Part shown: piece after piece, positions 44,796-55,611 of the stretch
Numbering within the stretch: the stretch's first letter is position 1
How the letters are laid out: every line of letters begins with the position of its first letter
Source of the DNA: Ornithodoros turicata
Taxonomy: Eukaryota > Arthropoda > Arachnida > Ixodida > Argasidae
DNA length: 64,000 nucleotides
NCBI RefSeq assembly: GCF_037126465.1
Contig: NC_088206.1
Span: forward strand, 70,807,687 to 70,871,686
Reading direction: 5' to 3'
Translations under genes and position numbers: made by a program
Notes under the pieces: generated by a model
What the model was told of the DNA's origin: nothing
Seen by the model: the letters and a program-made list of their open reading frames with translations, nothing else
Databases searched by the model: none

Positions 44796-46281
44796 TAACC
44801 TACGGTAGGCAACTACCGTAACCTAACTATAACCTAACGTCGCTCTCTTGTGAAAGACACAAAGAGGTGTCACGTGTTAGAAATTGCAAGGAAAGCGCCT
44901 TAAAGGGAGCATACCTTGTTGCAATACGACTCGCTCTTGCCGGTGATGAGGTTCACACATTGCACGTTGTCCATGTTTCACTCACAAAGGCGTGTTGATC
45001 GTCTTTCTCACACCGCACATGCAAATACTACCAAAATAGTCCACAGGTAGGATCTGCCGCGTCGGTTGTTTCCGTCAAGAGAACTTGGATGAATGATAGC
45101 TACCAATGCGACAGTATTATTTCCGTGACATGACTCATTCAAACTCAGTCGCGGCACGTTATGGGTTTGAGGGTATGGAAGGCATGACAGCACCTTATCT
45201 AACTGATAAGGATGACGTTATTTTCCTCTCGCCTAGGCACGAGACAGATATCATTCTATGACGCAGCAAAAATGAGGAGATTAAATGCCGCGTTATTCAA
45301 AAGTAGTCGCCTTGCAGGTAGGTTTGAGGAACGCAAACATCATTATTTTTTCTTTCTTTTTTTTCTTCTCCTTTTTTTTTCTTTTCACTTTACTCTTGTG
45401 TGTGTGTGTGTGTGTGTGTGGTGGGGCGGTGGTTTGATTTCGTTCTTTTTTTTTATCACCAGAATTACTTTTACAGCGTACGCTTTATAAGGTAGACTAA
45501 ACCGTAAACGGGCCATATTATGGGGTACCCTAAATGGTAGATGGTAGACATGTACTATATCGATCGGGCGGCATGTTGCATGAGGCAGACCAAACATTTC
45601 GCACACGCCGCACGTGGCATAAGGTACATTAAATCGTGCACAGTATAACAAACATTAGACGGTGTGTAGTATGAAGACGCACCAAACGGGTGGCAAATAC
45701 CGCATAAGCTACACCTTAATGGCGCACAACATAACTACCAATTGGACGGTACGTAGTGGTACCGACACCAGGAATCATCAAGGTGTTTGCATTGAGGAGA
45801 AAAATGGCAGAATAGGTCCTGTCAACCGACAAACACGATATTCCAAACCAGAATGTCTGACACCTGCACCTCCCTTCAACAAAATGGGCACATAAAAAAA
45901 ATACACGTGGGCTGCGAGAAAAAAAAAAAGCTTCACGATTATGCCACCTTTCTGCTGCTTCTCCGTCGGCCAGAACGTACTCCCTTGTACAAAATCCAAA
46001 TCCCCAATAATCTCTACTTCGTCACAAAATTTCCCCATCCGGGACGACTTTTCTGATAGCAGACGAGCGTCTGCTTCGAAAGAAGCGTTGACGGGAAGGA
46101 AGCGTTATCAATCTTTTCACCTTGCAAGAAAAATCGTGGTCATCCGCTCCGTTAAGATCCGTGTCTCTCCTTGTACACACGGCCTTTCATAATATGTCAA
46201 GAATAAAGCGGACTTCCTCTTAAGTCGTCGCACAACCTAGGTATACGAATTCCGCCTATCCCGTATAGTCTTTCATCTGCT
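44796..46281. other. No gene recognised
   Basis: A (GT)n microsatellite at 45399-45421. Otherwise only short frames. Confidence 0.35.
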
Positions 46282-46640
46282 TCAATAACGCCGGCGCAGC
46301 CATGCCATTTTGCGTGCTTGGACCGGCCGGATATTGAAATGGACGAAGATGGAGATGAAGCAGGTCTTCCATCTGAATCTCGCATCTATCCCGAATTGGC
46401 GGACGCCGTTCCGCGTTCCATTCTTGATGACGTTGCTATGGCAACAGCCATCTTTGCAGCCGAACATGAAAGGCAACCCATCGTGAAACAACGCACTGGT
46501 GGCCCTCTGGGTCTCGTAAAGCATAACGTGTTGCCTAAAGCGGAGCTGTTCATTCATCATGTCGTCATCCCGCATGTAACATGTGTCATGCGCTTCCATC
46601 TCGTCGTCAACATCCATTGTTGTTGTTGTTGTTGTTGTTC
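46282..46640 (-). other. Candidate exon or shadow frame next to a CAA repeat
   Basis: On the minus strand an ATG follows directly after a (CAA)n run (46618-46640) and opens 111 codons, starting MDVDDEMEAHDTCYMRDDD. The opposite strand is also open for 117 codons (from 46318) with a plausible acidic start MDRPDIEMDEDGDEAGLPSE. Both cannot be taken as real, and no family is recognised. It is the only place where a unique-looking frame is free of visible repeats. Confidence 0.25.
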
Positions 46641-47079
46641 TTGTTGCGCTTCTGTTGTCGTTGTGAGATAAATATATCGCATGTAGAGAAAGGATGATCC
46701 TATAATGTAAATGTAATGTTTGTAAATGTATTCCCGATTGCTATTGCATTCCCATATCTGTTCTCGTATTATGTTAATACGTACTTGTATATGCACGACT
46801 ATATTACGAACACGTTATGATATATAGATGAATATATGACTCATTTATGTAGTATGTGTGCATTTTTTTTAAGTTTTTGAATTTTTATTTCAAACGGAAA
46901 GCGTCGACAGAGGTAATAAGCTACGTAAAGCAGCTTGATGTATATTATGCGTATTACACGCTGATGTTGATACTGTGTAAATATTTAGGATAAATACACA
47001 TATAAAAACAAAGTATCCACGAAAAAATTCCGCGACGCAAAAAAAAAAGACTAACCCCTTTTTTTTAGCTCCGTGTTAG
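46641..47079. other. No feature recognised
   Basis: AT-rich with no coding. Confidence 0.3.
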
Positions 47080-47320
47080 CGCCGCGAAGCAACCATGGCT
47101 ATGAGCGGCTTACAGACGCGGACAGACGGAGAGAGGACAACAAGAAGGAGAGGGAGAGAGAAGAGATTAGTAAAAGTCTTGGGCCGACTTCCGGGAGAAC
47201 GGAGTTAACATCCGTCTGGAAGGGCAACACAGCCGGCGGCAGGATTCTAACCACCTTTTCAGTGCTCAGCATTACCTTGGAGCTACCACCGAGTAAAGTC
47301 TCCAGATGTGGTTTTAGGTG
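47080..47320 (-). mobile_element. tRNA-derived SINE, family C
   Basis: CGCCGCGAAGCAACCATGGC, GACGCGGACAGACGGAGAG, CTTGGGCCGACTTCCGGGAG, AACACAGCCGGCGGCAGG. The B box has decayed to GGATTCTAACC. Confidence 0.72.
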
Positions 47321-47904
47321 TTGAATGTACACACCAGTCGACGTCGGGGCGATTACGATTACTACTTGATTACGATTAATTAATAATAGTGTGGTACGAC
47401 TTCTACGAGGTCTTCTATATGCTTGGTGCAGGGGGCAGTCGTGTTCCGTAGTCTAAGTGGGAAGGTAAGAACAGTCACTCTTCCATGCAAAGCTTGTTAA
47501 CGGAGAGTTTGCTTGTGTCTAAGCCGAATTCATTCATTAATTAGCCGAAGCTAATTTGTGAGCCGAAGCTCACTGGCTGGAGCCTAACATGAGCTCAGCA
47601 AGTATGCATATTTTGCAACATGTTTTATAGGCTGTGTTGAGGCATCGAAAACGTGGGTCCTTCACCTTCGGAGCAAACAGGTTCTGTTCTAACGGTATAC
47701 TCAGTCCTGCTGGTGAGCTCTAATGATGGACAAGGAAGTCCCACTGACTAGCTCTAGTGATGGCCAAACAGGTCCTGCTGAAGAATTCTATAATAGTCAG
47801 AAGTGTCCTGCTGGCGAGCCTGCAAATCCTGCTGACGAATCCTAATAACGAACACCAAAAATCCTGCTGGCGAGCTCTAGGGATGATCAGGCTGTTCCTG
47901 TTGA
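47321..47904. other. Loose GA-rich/CTGCTGA direct repeats
   Basis: The phrase TCCTGCTGRNGAGCTCTA recurs at about 47707, 47866 and again near 48223 and 48262, with further TCCTGCTG phrases between. It looks like a decayed tandem repeat with about 40-50 base spacing, partly interrupted by the SINE that follows. Confidence 0.5.
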
Positions 47905-48215
47905 AGAGTTCCAATGGTGGATATGTACGCCCAACCAGAGGCATGGACGAGAAGGAAAAGTCGTTCTGAAGACCGGAAGGTGGTGGGTTCGAACCCTGCC
48001 ACCGGCTGTGCTGTCGGAGGACTTCCTCTGGGTTTTCCGGCAGACTTTCCAGACGAATGTCGTCACAGTTCCCGTTGAAGTCGGCCCAGGACGCATATAT
48101 TAAATACCCTGTCACTCTTTCCTTCCTGCTGTTCTTTCTCCGGTCTGTCCATGTTTGTTATCCGTTCATAGGCATAATTGCGTCGCGGTGCTAACACGGA
48201 ATTTAAAAAAAAATG
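47905..48215 (+). mobile_element. tRNA-derived SINE, family C
   Basis: B box GGGTTCGAACCCTGCC, then GGCTGTGCTGTCGGAGGAC, GGGTTTTCCGGCAGACTTTC, GAAGTCGGCCCAGGACGC and the 3' end GCGTCGCGGTGCTAACACGG with an A-run. It lies inside the decayed CTGCTGA repeat, which continues on both sides. Confidence 0.75.
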
Positions 48216-48647
48216 TAAGTCCTGCTGACGGACGAGCTCTGGTGATGGCCAGGCAGGTCCAGCTGATGAGCTCTAGTGAGGCCTAGTGGCGAAGCAGCTC
48301 TACAGGTGCTCCTGTGGCAATAACGTTCGACTAAAAAAACGCAGCTTCGATGTATAATGATGTTTCACCAATTATTGAACGCTGCATTATCAAAGAATTT
48401 TACCAGCGGCGTGGCTGAGTGGATACATCATCTGCCCGTGGTAGCTTCAAGGTCATGCTCACGGCTGCAAGGTGGTGAGTTCGAATTACTACACTCTGAA
48501 AAGAAAGGGCGTACTTTAACTCATTTTTTTTTTCGTGCCACATATATTACTCCCTTTTGGAGAGAACAATTACTCTCAAAAAGGAGTCTCCACACTCCCA
48601 CAAGGAAGTAACATTACTCCCTTACTCCCTAACGCAGAGTAATACTA

Positions 48648-48896
48648 CACTCTTAAAAATGAACTTCACCGCATAGCACACTCCTAGCCGACCATAACCT
48701 CGAATGATATCATTATCTGCCCTGATTTCTTGAATACGGGAGGCGTACGCCTTTTTTGTGACAATTATGAACAACATAAGTGTCACAAAGAAGGCGTACG
48801 CCTCCCCTTTTCAACAAATCAGGGCAGATAACGATATCATTCGAGATGATGGTCGGCTAGGAGTGGGCTATGCGGTGAAGTTCATTTCTAAGAGTG
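48648..48896. mobile_element. Palindromic MITE, family A, copy 3 (249 bp)
   Basis: CACTCTTAAAAATGAACTTC to its complement, TA duplicated at 48646-48647 and 48897-48898. The B2 sequence AACATTACTCTCCAG shows the unbroken target, here AATAC-TA-[A3]-TA-CTCTCCAG. So A inserted into B with a two-base duplication. Confidence 0.88.
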
Positions 48897-48934
48897 TACT
48901 CTCCAGTGGGGAGTGAGGAGACTCCTTTTTGATT

Positions 48935-49211
48935 AATAATAATAATTGGGTGTTTACGTCGCGAGACAACTGAGATCATGAGCGACGCCACAGCGGTTGG
49001 TCTGTGGATTGCTTTTGCCCACCTGAGGGTTCTTTAACGTGCGATGAAAGCTCATCACACGGCACCCCGTATTTAACGTCCCTCGCGGAAGACGGCGTGT
49101 CTAAGCAACTTGTACCCTGCCACCAAGTTGCTGGCGTCCTCGGCCGGGTTCGAACCCGCGATCTCGGGATCAGAAGGCGAACACGCTACCGACTGAGCCA
49201 CCGAGGCCGGT
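48935..49211 (-). mobile_element. tRNA-derived SINE, family K, well preserved
   Basis: The minus strand starts ACCGGCCTCGGTGGCTCAG, with A box TGGCTCAGTCGGTAG, anticodon-loop-like TTCTGATCC and B box GGGTTCGAACCC. The body has GGGACGTTAAATACGGGGTG and GCACGTTAAAGAACCCTCAG, and the 3' tail is (ATT)n. ACTCCTTTTTG before (about 48924) and ACTCCTTTTTTG after (about 49212) is the target duplication. Non-autonomous, so it depends on a LINE. Confidence 0.85.
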
Positions 49212-49566
49212 ACTCCTTTTTTGAGAGTAATTGTACTAATAATATAATTAATAATATTAATTAGAGTCATAAATATTAATATATAATTATGATATATTAA
49301 TAATAAGTAATTGTAATATTATATATGGGGCAAGAAAAAAGGAGTTAAACTACACCCTTTTTTTCTAAGAGTGTACCTGAAGCGTGTGAAGCTTTCCCTG
49401 GGTACTGATGCCAGATTTTTCGGACGAATGCGTCGGCACGTAGTTGCCCACGAAGTCGTCCCAGCACGTATATTGAGCGCCCTGCCTCCCCCCCCCTTTC
49501 CTGCTGTGCACGTGCGTACATCACTCATAACCCCAGTTTTCTTCGTGATGCTAGCACGGAATGAAA

Positions 49567-50129
49567 GAACATTGCCACAAGAGGCTATTCAGAAACCGCG
49601 TCTCGACGTATGATAGCCTCGTCCATCTCAATCTAGCCACCCTGTCGTCAGCTGTCGAACAGATGAAAGAGGCGCGTGGGGGAAAAAAGGAAAGAAAGAG
49701 GAGGAAATAAAATAAAATGGTGTCGGGCACTCGGACACGAAACATTGTTGCCAGAGGAGACGATGGAATCTGTCCTTTCGCATCACGCGAGACTTCTCCT
49801 TCCGTGGGGGTGCCAAAGAGACCAGATCAATATTTCTTCATTCGTATATTTATTTATTTTTTTTCCTTTTTGTGTCCTTTTCTAGCTGTGTATCGATGAC
49901 TTCGGTTCGTAAATTTTCGTTGCTGCCACAGGCTGCTACCGTTATAGCGCCCTACAGAAAAAGTAATTTAGTTTAACCAATAATTGTTTAATATGCAGGA
50001 TATTTTGTTTATTCGTTATAAATTAAAAAAAAAAACATTTGAGAGCAGCACTCGTGTCGTTTCCGCAGGCGCGTTGCGCGGACAAGCGGGCATCCTGTGG
50101 ACGACTGGACCCCTACTGGACGACTACTT
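49567..50129. other. No feature recognised
   Basis: No coding; T-rich simple sequence at 49845-49870. Confidence 0.3.
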
Positions 50130-50990
50130 AACTAAAATTTATGAATCAACTTTTTAATTGGATGTTTTCACGAAAATGCGAGACAGCAGAATAGACCTCT
50201 ACCCGAGAAACGTCATCATGACGTTGGTAAACAGACTGAAACCGAAACAAATCGAAAGGGGAGGGCTGGGTTCCACGAATGGGCACTTGTTCGCTGCCCC
50301 CTATTGAAAGAAAAGTAGGACCGAAGGTCGCGTCCCTTTCAGGGACACTCGTAATTCCTTCAAGACCGTGGGTTTCGAGCGCGACCTTGTTCGCCTCTAG
50401 CTTCGAGGGTAGTTCGACTCTACCAAACTGGTGGCGCTGTAGAACACTATGACGTCATTTGTATACAAATGAGGCGAAACCAGAACTGCGCACTTCTCGA
50501 GCGCAGAAACAACATCGCTCCGACTTATCTGGACCGGAAAACGGTCTATCTAGCCAACAGATAAGAGCTTCTTCCAATCAGCTCGATCGCTACAAAACAC
50601 GTGATGCGAATGCCCTTTCCCTCTTTTTGCGCTCAAGAAGTGTGTAGTGGCAGTTCCGGCTGCATACCAAAGTTTGGCGATTTTGATCTCAAAGTGCGCA
50701 CTCGTTCCGCGACATTTAAAAAGGAGAGTCAGGTTTAAATAATGGCTCGCTCCAATTCTGCTATCTCGCATTTTCCCGAAGACATCTAACTAATTGATTA
50801 AGTTAAATCGTGAATGTTAGGTAATTAGAAGTCCTATCGGAAGGCGTGCGTAACCGCTGGACGTCTAATTACCTAAAAAATCGTTATTTAACTTAACTAA
50901 TTCATTAGATTGATTAGATTTAATTTTAGGTAATTGGACGTTCAGCGATTACGTACGCCTTCCAATAGGATGTCGCACACCCCACCTGAG
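50130..50990. mobile_element. Palindromic repeat family G, copy 2, with H2 inside
   Basis: The order of G1 is reversed: CGAATGCCCTTTCCCTCTTT, CAATCAGCTCGATCGCTAC, CAGAACTGCGCAC. Outer arms have AATTACCTAAAAAATCGTTA mirrored at 50930. A further mirrored pair TCCTATCGGAAGGCGTGCGT and ACGTACGCCTTCCAATAGGA lies at 50832 and 50952. TAATTACC-GAAAAATCGTTATTTA in F1 resembles the G arm, hinting that these TA-type palindromes share modules. Confidence 0.62.
50198..50464 (-). mobile_element. Dispersed repeat family H, copy 2, inserted in G2
   Basis: Reverse complement of 9037-9313 (CGTCATCATGACGTTGG, GGACCGAAGGTCGCGTCCC, ACCAAACTGGTGGCGCTGT, ATGACGTCATTTGT). G1 lacks it at the equivalent place, so it is a later insertion. 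No clear target duplication. Confidence 0.7.
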
Positions 50991-52008
50991 AAAATCGCAT
51001 CTAAGTAGCTCTCATCTTTTTATTGCAAAAATTCTGCAAAGGGTATAAAAAAAACGACCTGTATATAGCTTCAAAAGACAACAGAAACGTAACGTTTATT
51101 TATTTACTCGAAATACTCTCAGGGTTTCAAAGAGAGGATGCGCAGTAATAACAAGTACAAATATAAGTCACCACGCACAGAAAATAAAAAGCGACGTAAA
51201 AATATAATGAAAACATGATGTCCTAAAGCATAGTACCCCCATACTCGCATACGTACCACGTTTTTCAAAGAAGCAAAAAAGCAAAAAAAAAGACGTGCGC
51301 GTGTTGTTAAAACTCTTAGCTCGTTTACGATGAATCGTAAGGAGACTGCAGCGATATGAAACTTTCACAGGGAGAGGAACCCATGAATGATGCATGTCAC
51401 AAATTGCGCGACTCGCGAGTGAGACATCGTCCCAGCGATATTTCTTTTCTTTCTTTTTCCTTTTTACGCCGCTTTTTATACTGACATATCTCTCCTTGCA
51501 TGTCACCTTCATATTTCTTCAGTTTGAAAAGAGGAATATGTTATATTCCACCCCGGAAAGAAGACAGAAGGTATGCGCGGCTTCAGGGCGTTTCCCGTGA
51601 AATGTTGAAGATGTCTTTTTGATCGATCGTCTCGAGACGGTTGTCGCGTGGCGAGGGTGTTAGGTGAGAGAAAAAATTTACATCTCTCTCATTGCATCCT
51701 TTTCTTGCCGTTCTTTTTTGTCGCGCAGTTGCCTTTCGGCGTGTGTTTCGCAATTTTAAAAATTTCCTCGAGCTACTCCACGCGACACCCGCGTTAAAAG
51801 TTGCGAAAGAATTTGCGCGGTTTGCGCGAGTGTATTTGGTTTTCGTTTTTCTTTTTTGTCCCACCAGGCATGCGTGATGAGTTTAACGAGATAAAAATAA
51901 CAATCGTGGTCTTTGCCCGTAAAGCGCGTTTTCCTGCGTAGCATTCTTGCGCTACGAAAAAGCCAACTTCACAAGTTTTTCTCTTTCTTTTTTTTTTTTT
52001 TCGTGTTA
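50991..52008. other. No gene recognised
   Basis: Short frames only. 51040-51072 (ATAAAAAAAACGACCTGTAT) could be the outer end of G2. Confidence 0.3.
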
Positions 52009-52058
52009 ACGCCGCGAAGCAACTGTGGCTACGAGCGATGTGCAGACGTGGACAGATA

Positions 52059-52638
52059 CCGTGTATTCACACGAGCGACATGCTCACGGAATATTCCGGT
52101 GGAAGAAAAAGCGAAAACACTGCTTACAGAGCCGAAGTTCCGTCCCGTGTTGTGTTGAGCATTCACACGGTGCAGAATACCGGAAGTGGCGTATATTGCG
52201 CATTTAGCAGACGACACTTAGCAGACGACGACGACGCCAGCGCCTTTTCCTGTCGTCTGCTACGGAATATCTTGTGGCTGTGTAGCGGAATATTTCCGTG
52301 GCGTACTGCGCATTTAGCAGACGACACTTAGCAGACGACGACGACGACAGCGCCTTTTCCTGTCGTCTGCTACGGAATATCTTGTGGCTGTGTAGCGGAA
52401 TATTTCCGTGGCGTACTGCGCATTTAGCAGACGACACTTAGCAGACGACGGCGACGCCAGCGCCTTTTCCTGTCGTCTGCTACGGGATATCTTGTGACTG
52501 TTGCGCAGGATATTCCCCACGGTTAGCAGTGTACGTGAAGACGCGACGCTGAGCGCTCGCGCTCACGTGACCGCAGAAAGCTATGACGTTTTTCGCATCT
52601 TCCGCTTCTGGGGAAATGTCGCTCGTGTGACTACACGG
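52059..52638. mobile_element. MITE family D, copy 2, expanded (580 bp)
   Basis: CCGTGTATTCACACGAGCG to the complement ending at 52638, with ATA on both sides. It is longer than D1 (about 334) because a 110-base internal unit is present nearly three times. Everything else follows D1. It sits in a family C SINE. Confidence 0.8.
52201..52515. repeat. 110-bp internal tandem triplication in D2
   Basis: CATTTAGCAGACGACACTTA recurs at 52201, 52311 and 52421, exactly 110 bases apart. Each unit has two GCAGACGAC and one GTCGTCTGC in inverted order, so each can fold. Differences are limited to a few bases in the GAC run. Confidence 0.93.
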
Positions 52639-53035
52639 ATAGAGAAAGGACAGCAGGAAGGAGTTGGGGGACGGGAAAGTTACTTTGCGTCCTGGGCCGG
52701 CTTCACGGGGAACTGTAGCGGCATTCGTCTGGAAAGTATGCACCGTAGCCCTGCACTCTCCTTAGGAATCCATACAACATCGCATCATTGCGGACTTCGC
52801 GGAAGGCACAGTGCGGAGCGGCCCGTGATTCGTTTCCTCAAAACATCCGCCGCAATGATTGGGCAAACGGTTTGAGGAAACCAATGGCAGGCCGCTCAGC
52901 ATTGGCGTGCTCCCTGAGAAAGAGAGAAGGAAGGAAGGTGCACATTGCATTGTGTTACTTTTTGTGTTGGTGCCAACGTAATATGGCATCTTTCACTTCG
53001 CAAGGAGAAATGTGTGCATTTTAGCATCCCCATAA

Positions 53036-53193
53036 GACACTCGATAAGGGAATCGATAACGACACTCGATACCGGAATAGATAACGACAATCGATACCGG
53101 AATCGATAACGACAATCAATACCAGAATCAATAACGACACTCGATACCGGAATCGATAACGACACTTGACACCGGAATCGAATACGACACTCG
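53036..53193. repeat. 25-bp minisatellite, 6.3 units
   Basis: Units start GACACTCGATACCGGAATCG at 53036, 53061, 53086, 53111, 53136 and 53161, with a stub to 53193. ATCGAT-like self-complementary parts lie in most units. Changes are mostly C/T and G/A. Confidence 0.93.
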
Positions 53194-54225
53194 TCGTTGG
53201 CTCGTTCGGTGCTTAGCGTTGGTCGGCAGGCCCATCGCAGCCAATCACGACAATCAGTTAATCACGAAAAAAAAAAAAAGAACATTATCTCGAGGTTAAG
53301 ACCAACTTGGCGTGAAAGCGAACCGTTCTTTTGTTCCAGTTTAACGTCGCCTCCATATATAGCACAATATACTATCCGCGATATGCAATCTACCTGAAAG
53401 TCTACTACGTGAACCTAGCATGAAATCACGTGACAATTTAACACGGTTACCGTCGCCGTTTCATTCCCCCCTTTCCCAGCACCACTTCACTTCCAGCCCC
53501 GTCATTCTACCGAATGGGTGGAATGACTGAGATTCGCGAAATTCCCCATCCAACCCGAGCGAGTTCAAAATGACTTCCACGTTCTCATTGATGCTCCGAC
53601 ACAGGGAATCCCGAAGCAGTAGAAAGTCTCTTTAAAACTCTCTTATCTTCTGTCCTTTGAAGCAATGACGTCGAGCGGGGGACCCTTTGAGACTTGATTT
53701 CTTCTCGGTCTCGTTATTTGATCAACTTTCCTCTTAAAATTCTTCTTCTTCTTCTTCTTCCTCTTTTAGCCTTTTATATTTCTGTCTTTGTCGGAGACAA
53801 GCTGGAAGCCGTTACAAAAATTGAGTTTGATAGAGACACTGCTCTTGCGACAGTCGACACCTTTTGTACTCGTACGTGTCTGTATCTAAAGAAATCGTAG
53901 CCCCTCTGACTTCTCCGTTTTTTATCCGATTACTCGCACGAGCGCCGCTATCGAGAATTGTGTTATGGGCACAAAAAAAAAAAAAAACCCCGAACGACTA
54001 AAGGAATGCATACGCGACAACAACAACAACAACAACAACAACTTCTTTGTTTTTAAGATGAGGAATGGGGAATTTCACCTCCAGGGTGGAAATACTCTAC
54101 CCCATCGCTGGTGGTGACGTAGGGAATGAAATGATGAGCCCCTTCACAATTAAGGATCCAAGTCCTATTTTGTCCAAAAAGGGTCAAAAGGGCACGAGGG
54201 CTCGAGCTTTCTTTTTATGTGTGTA
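53194..54225. other. No gene recognised; simple repeats
   Basis: A (TTC)n tract near 53744-53762, an A-run near 53972 and (CAA)n at 54018-54042. No coding. Confidence 0.4.
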
Positions 54226-55007
54226 CACTCTAAAGACAGAACTTCACCGCATAGCACACTGTACACCAACCGCAGTACTTGGTACTTGTACTTGGAGTAA
54301 AAAAGGAGTACTTGTACTCCTTTTGGAGACTAAATGCCTTGCCACAAAAAATAGTCCCTTTCGGGAGTAAATGCACGGGAGTAAATGAATGTCACAGAGT
54401 GTAAACTGCATTTCCCGCGCAGTTGTAAGAGTCCCAAGTACATAATTCGTGTGCATGCATGAAAATACTTTGAAGCAAACCGTCAACCGTGATATATCGC
54501 GTGATATCAAATCTTGCGCCATACATAGGGCACAATTTGCGAAGGAAGATGCGCTAACTGTTTCTTAATCTATGTGGTTGGAATATTGCTACGTTGTCTG
54601 AGTTATACAGCCTTATGTCATTCAAATTGACCAAGGGCACATATTTATGTAGACTGTTGCATTCAGGAGACCATGCGCGAAGTTTAGTGACGATTTGCAG
54701 TCCTGGGGAGTAAATGTCGAGAGTAAATGTTGGGTTAGGGGACTAAAATGTAAGTAATTGCAGACTAGGGGAGTAGAAGTTGCGATTACTCCCCGTCTTA
54801 CTCCTTTTTTGTACCATGTACCATTTTTTGTACCTCTTGTACCATGTGACTTGGTTTTTTGATATATGCTTCACCACTTGTAACAGGTCCTCAAACCTGA
54901 AGAAGTGCAGCCTACTGCACGAAAGTCTTGTTTTTAATGTATATAGTAAACAGCTGATGCTCTTAACCGTCTTTGTTATTTTTGATCCTTTTTTTTTTCT
55001 TAGAGTG
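54226..55007. mobile_element. Element Q, CACTCTAA-ended, with a hammerhead-bearing fragment inside
   Basis: CACTCTAAAGACAGAACTTC at the left and TTTCTTAGAGTG at the right. The left end matches family A for about 35 bases (ACTTCACCGCATAGCACAC) and then changes to GGAGTAAA/TTTACTCC-type repeats as in B and E. So Q links the A and B/E groups. TA is on the left and CA on the right, one transition apart. Confidence 0.5.
54897..54925 (+). ncRNA. Hammerhead-ribozyme-like motif
   Basis: CTGAAGA, stem GTGCAG/CTGCAC with CCTA loop, GAAAG. The stem is fully Watson-Crick. Downstream TAAACAGCTGATGCTCTTAA matches 44762-44780, so it is the same Penelope-like end as at 44611. Helices I and III are not resolved by eye. 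Confidence 0.5.
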
Positions 55008-55331
55008 CAAATCCTCTAGAGCAACGCATTGAGAGGATCTGGGAGAGTCAACTTGTCTCAAGCGGTAACGCCACTGAGCTGTAAAAGCGACGGTTTGCAA
55101 GAAAGCAGTATTTTTATGATCTATGAAAGACTTCGGAACGGTCGGAGGAAAAAAAAATGTTCCACATCACAGTTGGTGCATAGCATCCACTGAAAAACTT
55201 GCCATCAACTCTGTTTCTTGCTCGTGTGAGGAATTATGCCTCAAATAAGCGAGCAATCAAAGCGAAGCAGCAACGTGGAGAGGAGGTCACAGAAATGTTT
55301 CCCTCCTCACTCTACGTGGTGCGGACAAGTA
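55008..55331. other. No feature recognised
   Basis: No coding or shared repeat was seen between Q and A4. Confidence 0.3.
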
Positions 55332-55579
55332 CACTCTTAAAAATGAACTTCACCGCATAGCACTCTCCTAGCCAACCATCGTCTCGAATGATATCGTTAT
55401 CTGCCCTGATTTGTTGAAAACGAGGGCGTACGCCTTTTTTGTGACACTTATGCTGTTCATAATTGTCACAAAAAAGGCGTACGCCTTCCGTTTTCAACAA
55501 ATCAGAGCAGATAACGATATCATTCGAGACGATGGTTGGCTAGGAGAGTGCTATGCGGTGAAGTTCATTTTTAAGAGTG
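55332..55579. mobile_element. Palindromic MITE, family A, copy 4 (248 bp)
   Basis: CACTCTTAAAAATGAACTTC to its complement with TA duplicated (55330-55331, 55580-55581). Differs from copy 2 at few positions. Confidence 0.88.
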
Positions 55580-55611
55580 TAGTATACAGTCGTATACTAG
55601 CCCAGAAATTA

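Larger units (their letters stand above)
48492..49373. mobile_element. MITE family B, copy 3, with A3 and SINE K inside
   Basis: Ends CACTCTGAAAAGAAAGG and TTTCTAAGAGTG, TA on each side. Internal mirrored blocks CCTTTTGGAGAGAACAATTA and AACTCATTTTTT match B2. It is interrupted by A3 (48648-48896), by a SINE K copy (about 48935-49211) and by an AT-rich stretch at 49235-49320 that other B copies lack. Confidence 0.75.
48405..49566 (+). mobile_element. tRNA-derived SINE, family C, split by MITE B3
   Basis: The head at 48405-48491 (GGCGTGGCTGAGTGGATAC and GTGAGTTCGAATTAC) is separated from the body at 49376-49566 (TTTTCGGACGAATGCGTC, GAAGTCGTCCCAGCACG, GTGATGCTAGCACGGAAT). Removing the 882-base B3 insert plus one TA restores a continuous SINE. 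It is the oldest layer of a four-element nest. Confidence 0.75.
52009..52755 (-). mobile_element. tRNA-derived SINE, family C, split by MITE D2
   Basis: CGCCGCGAAGCAACTGTGGC at the left stops at ACAGATA, and the body resumes after D2 with GAGAAAGGACAGCAGG, GCGTCCTGGGCCGGCTTCAC and CGGCATTCGTCTGGAAAG. It is truncated before the tRNA-like head. Confidence 0.72.

Noticed and set aside
49140..49211. Possible real tRNA gene
   Set aside because: A and B boxes are good, but the acceptor stem does not close and the sequence continues into a SINE body with a tail and target duplication.
52201..52515. CRISPR-like array
   Set aside because: The 110-base units are adjacent with no unique spacers, lie inside a MITE, and the genome is eukaryotic.
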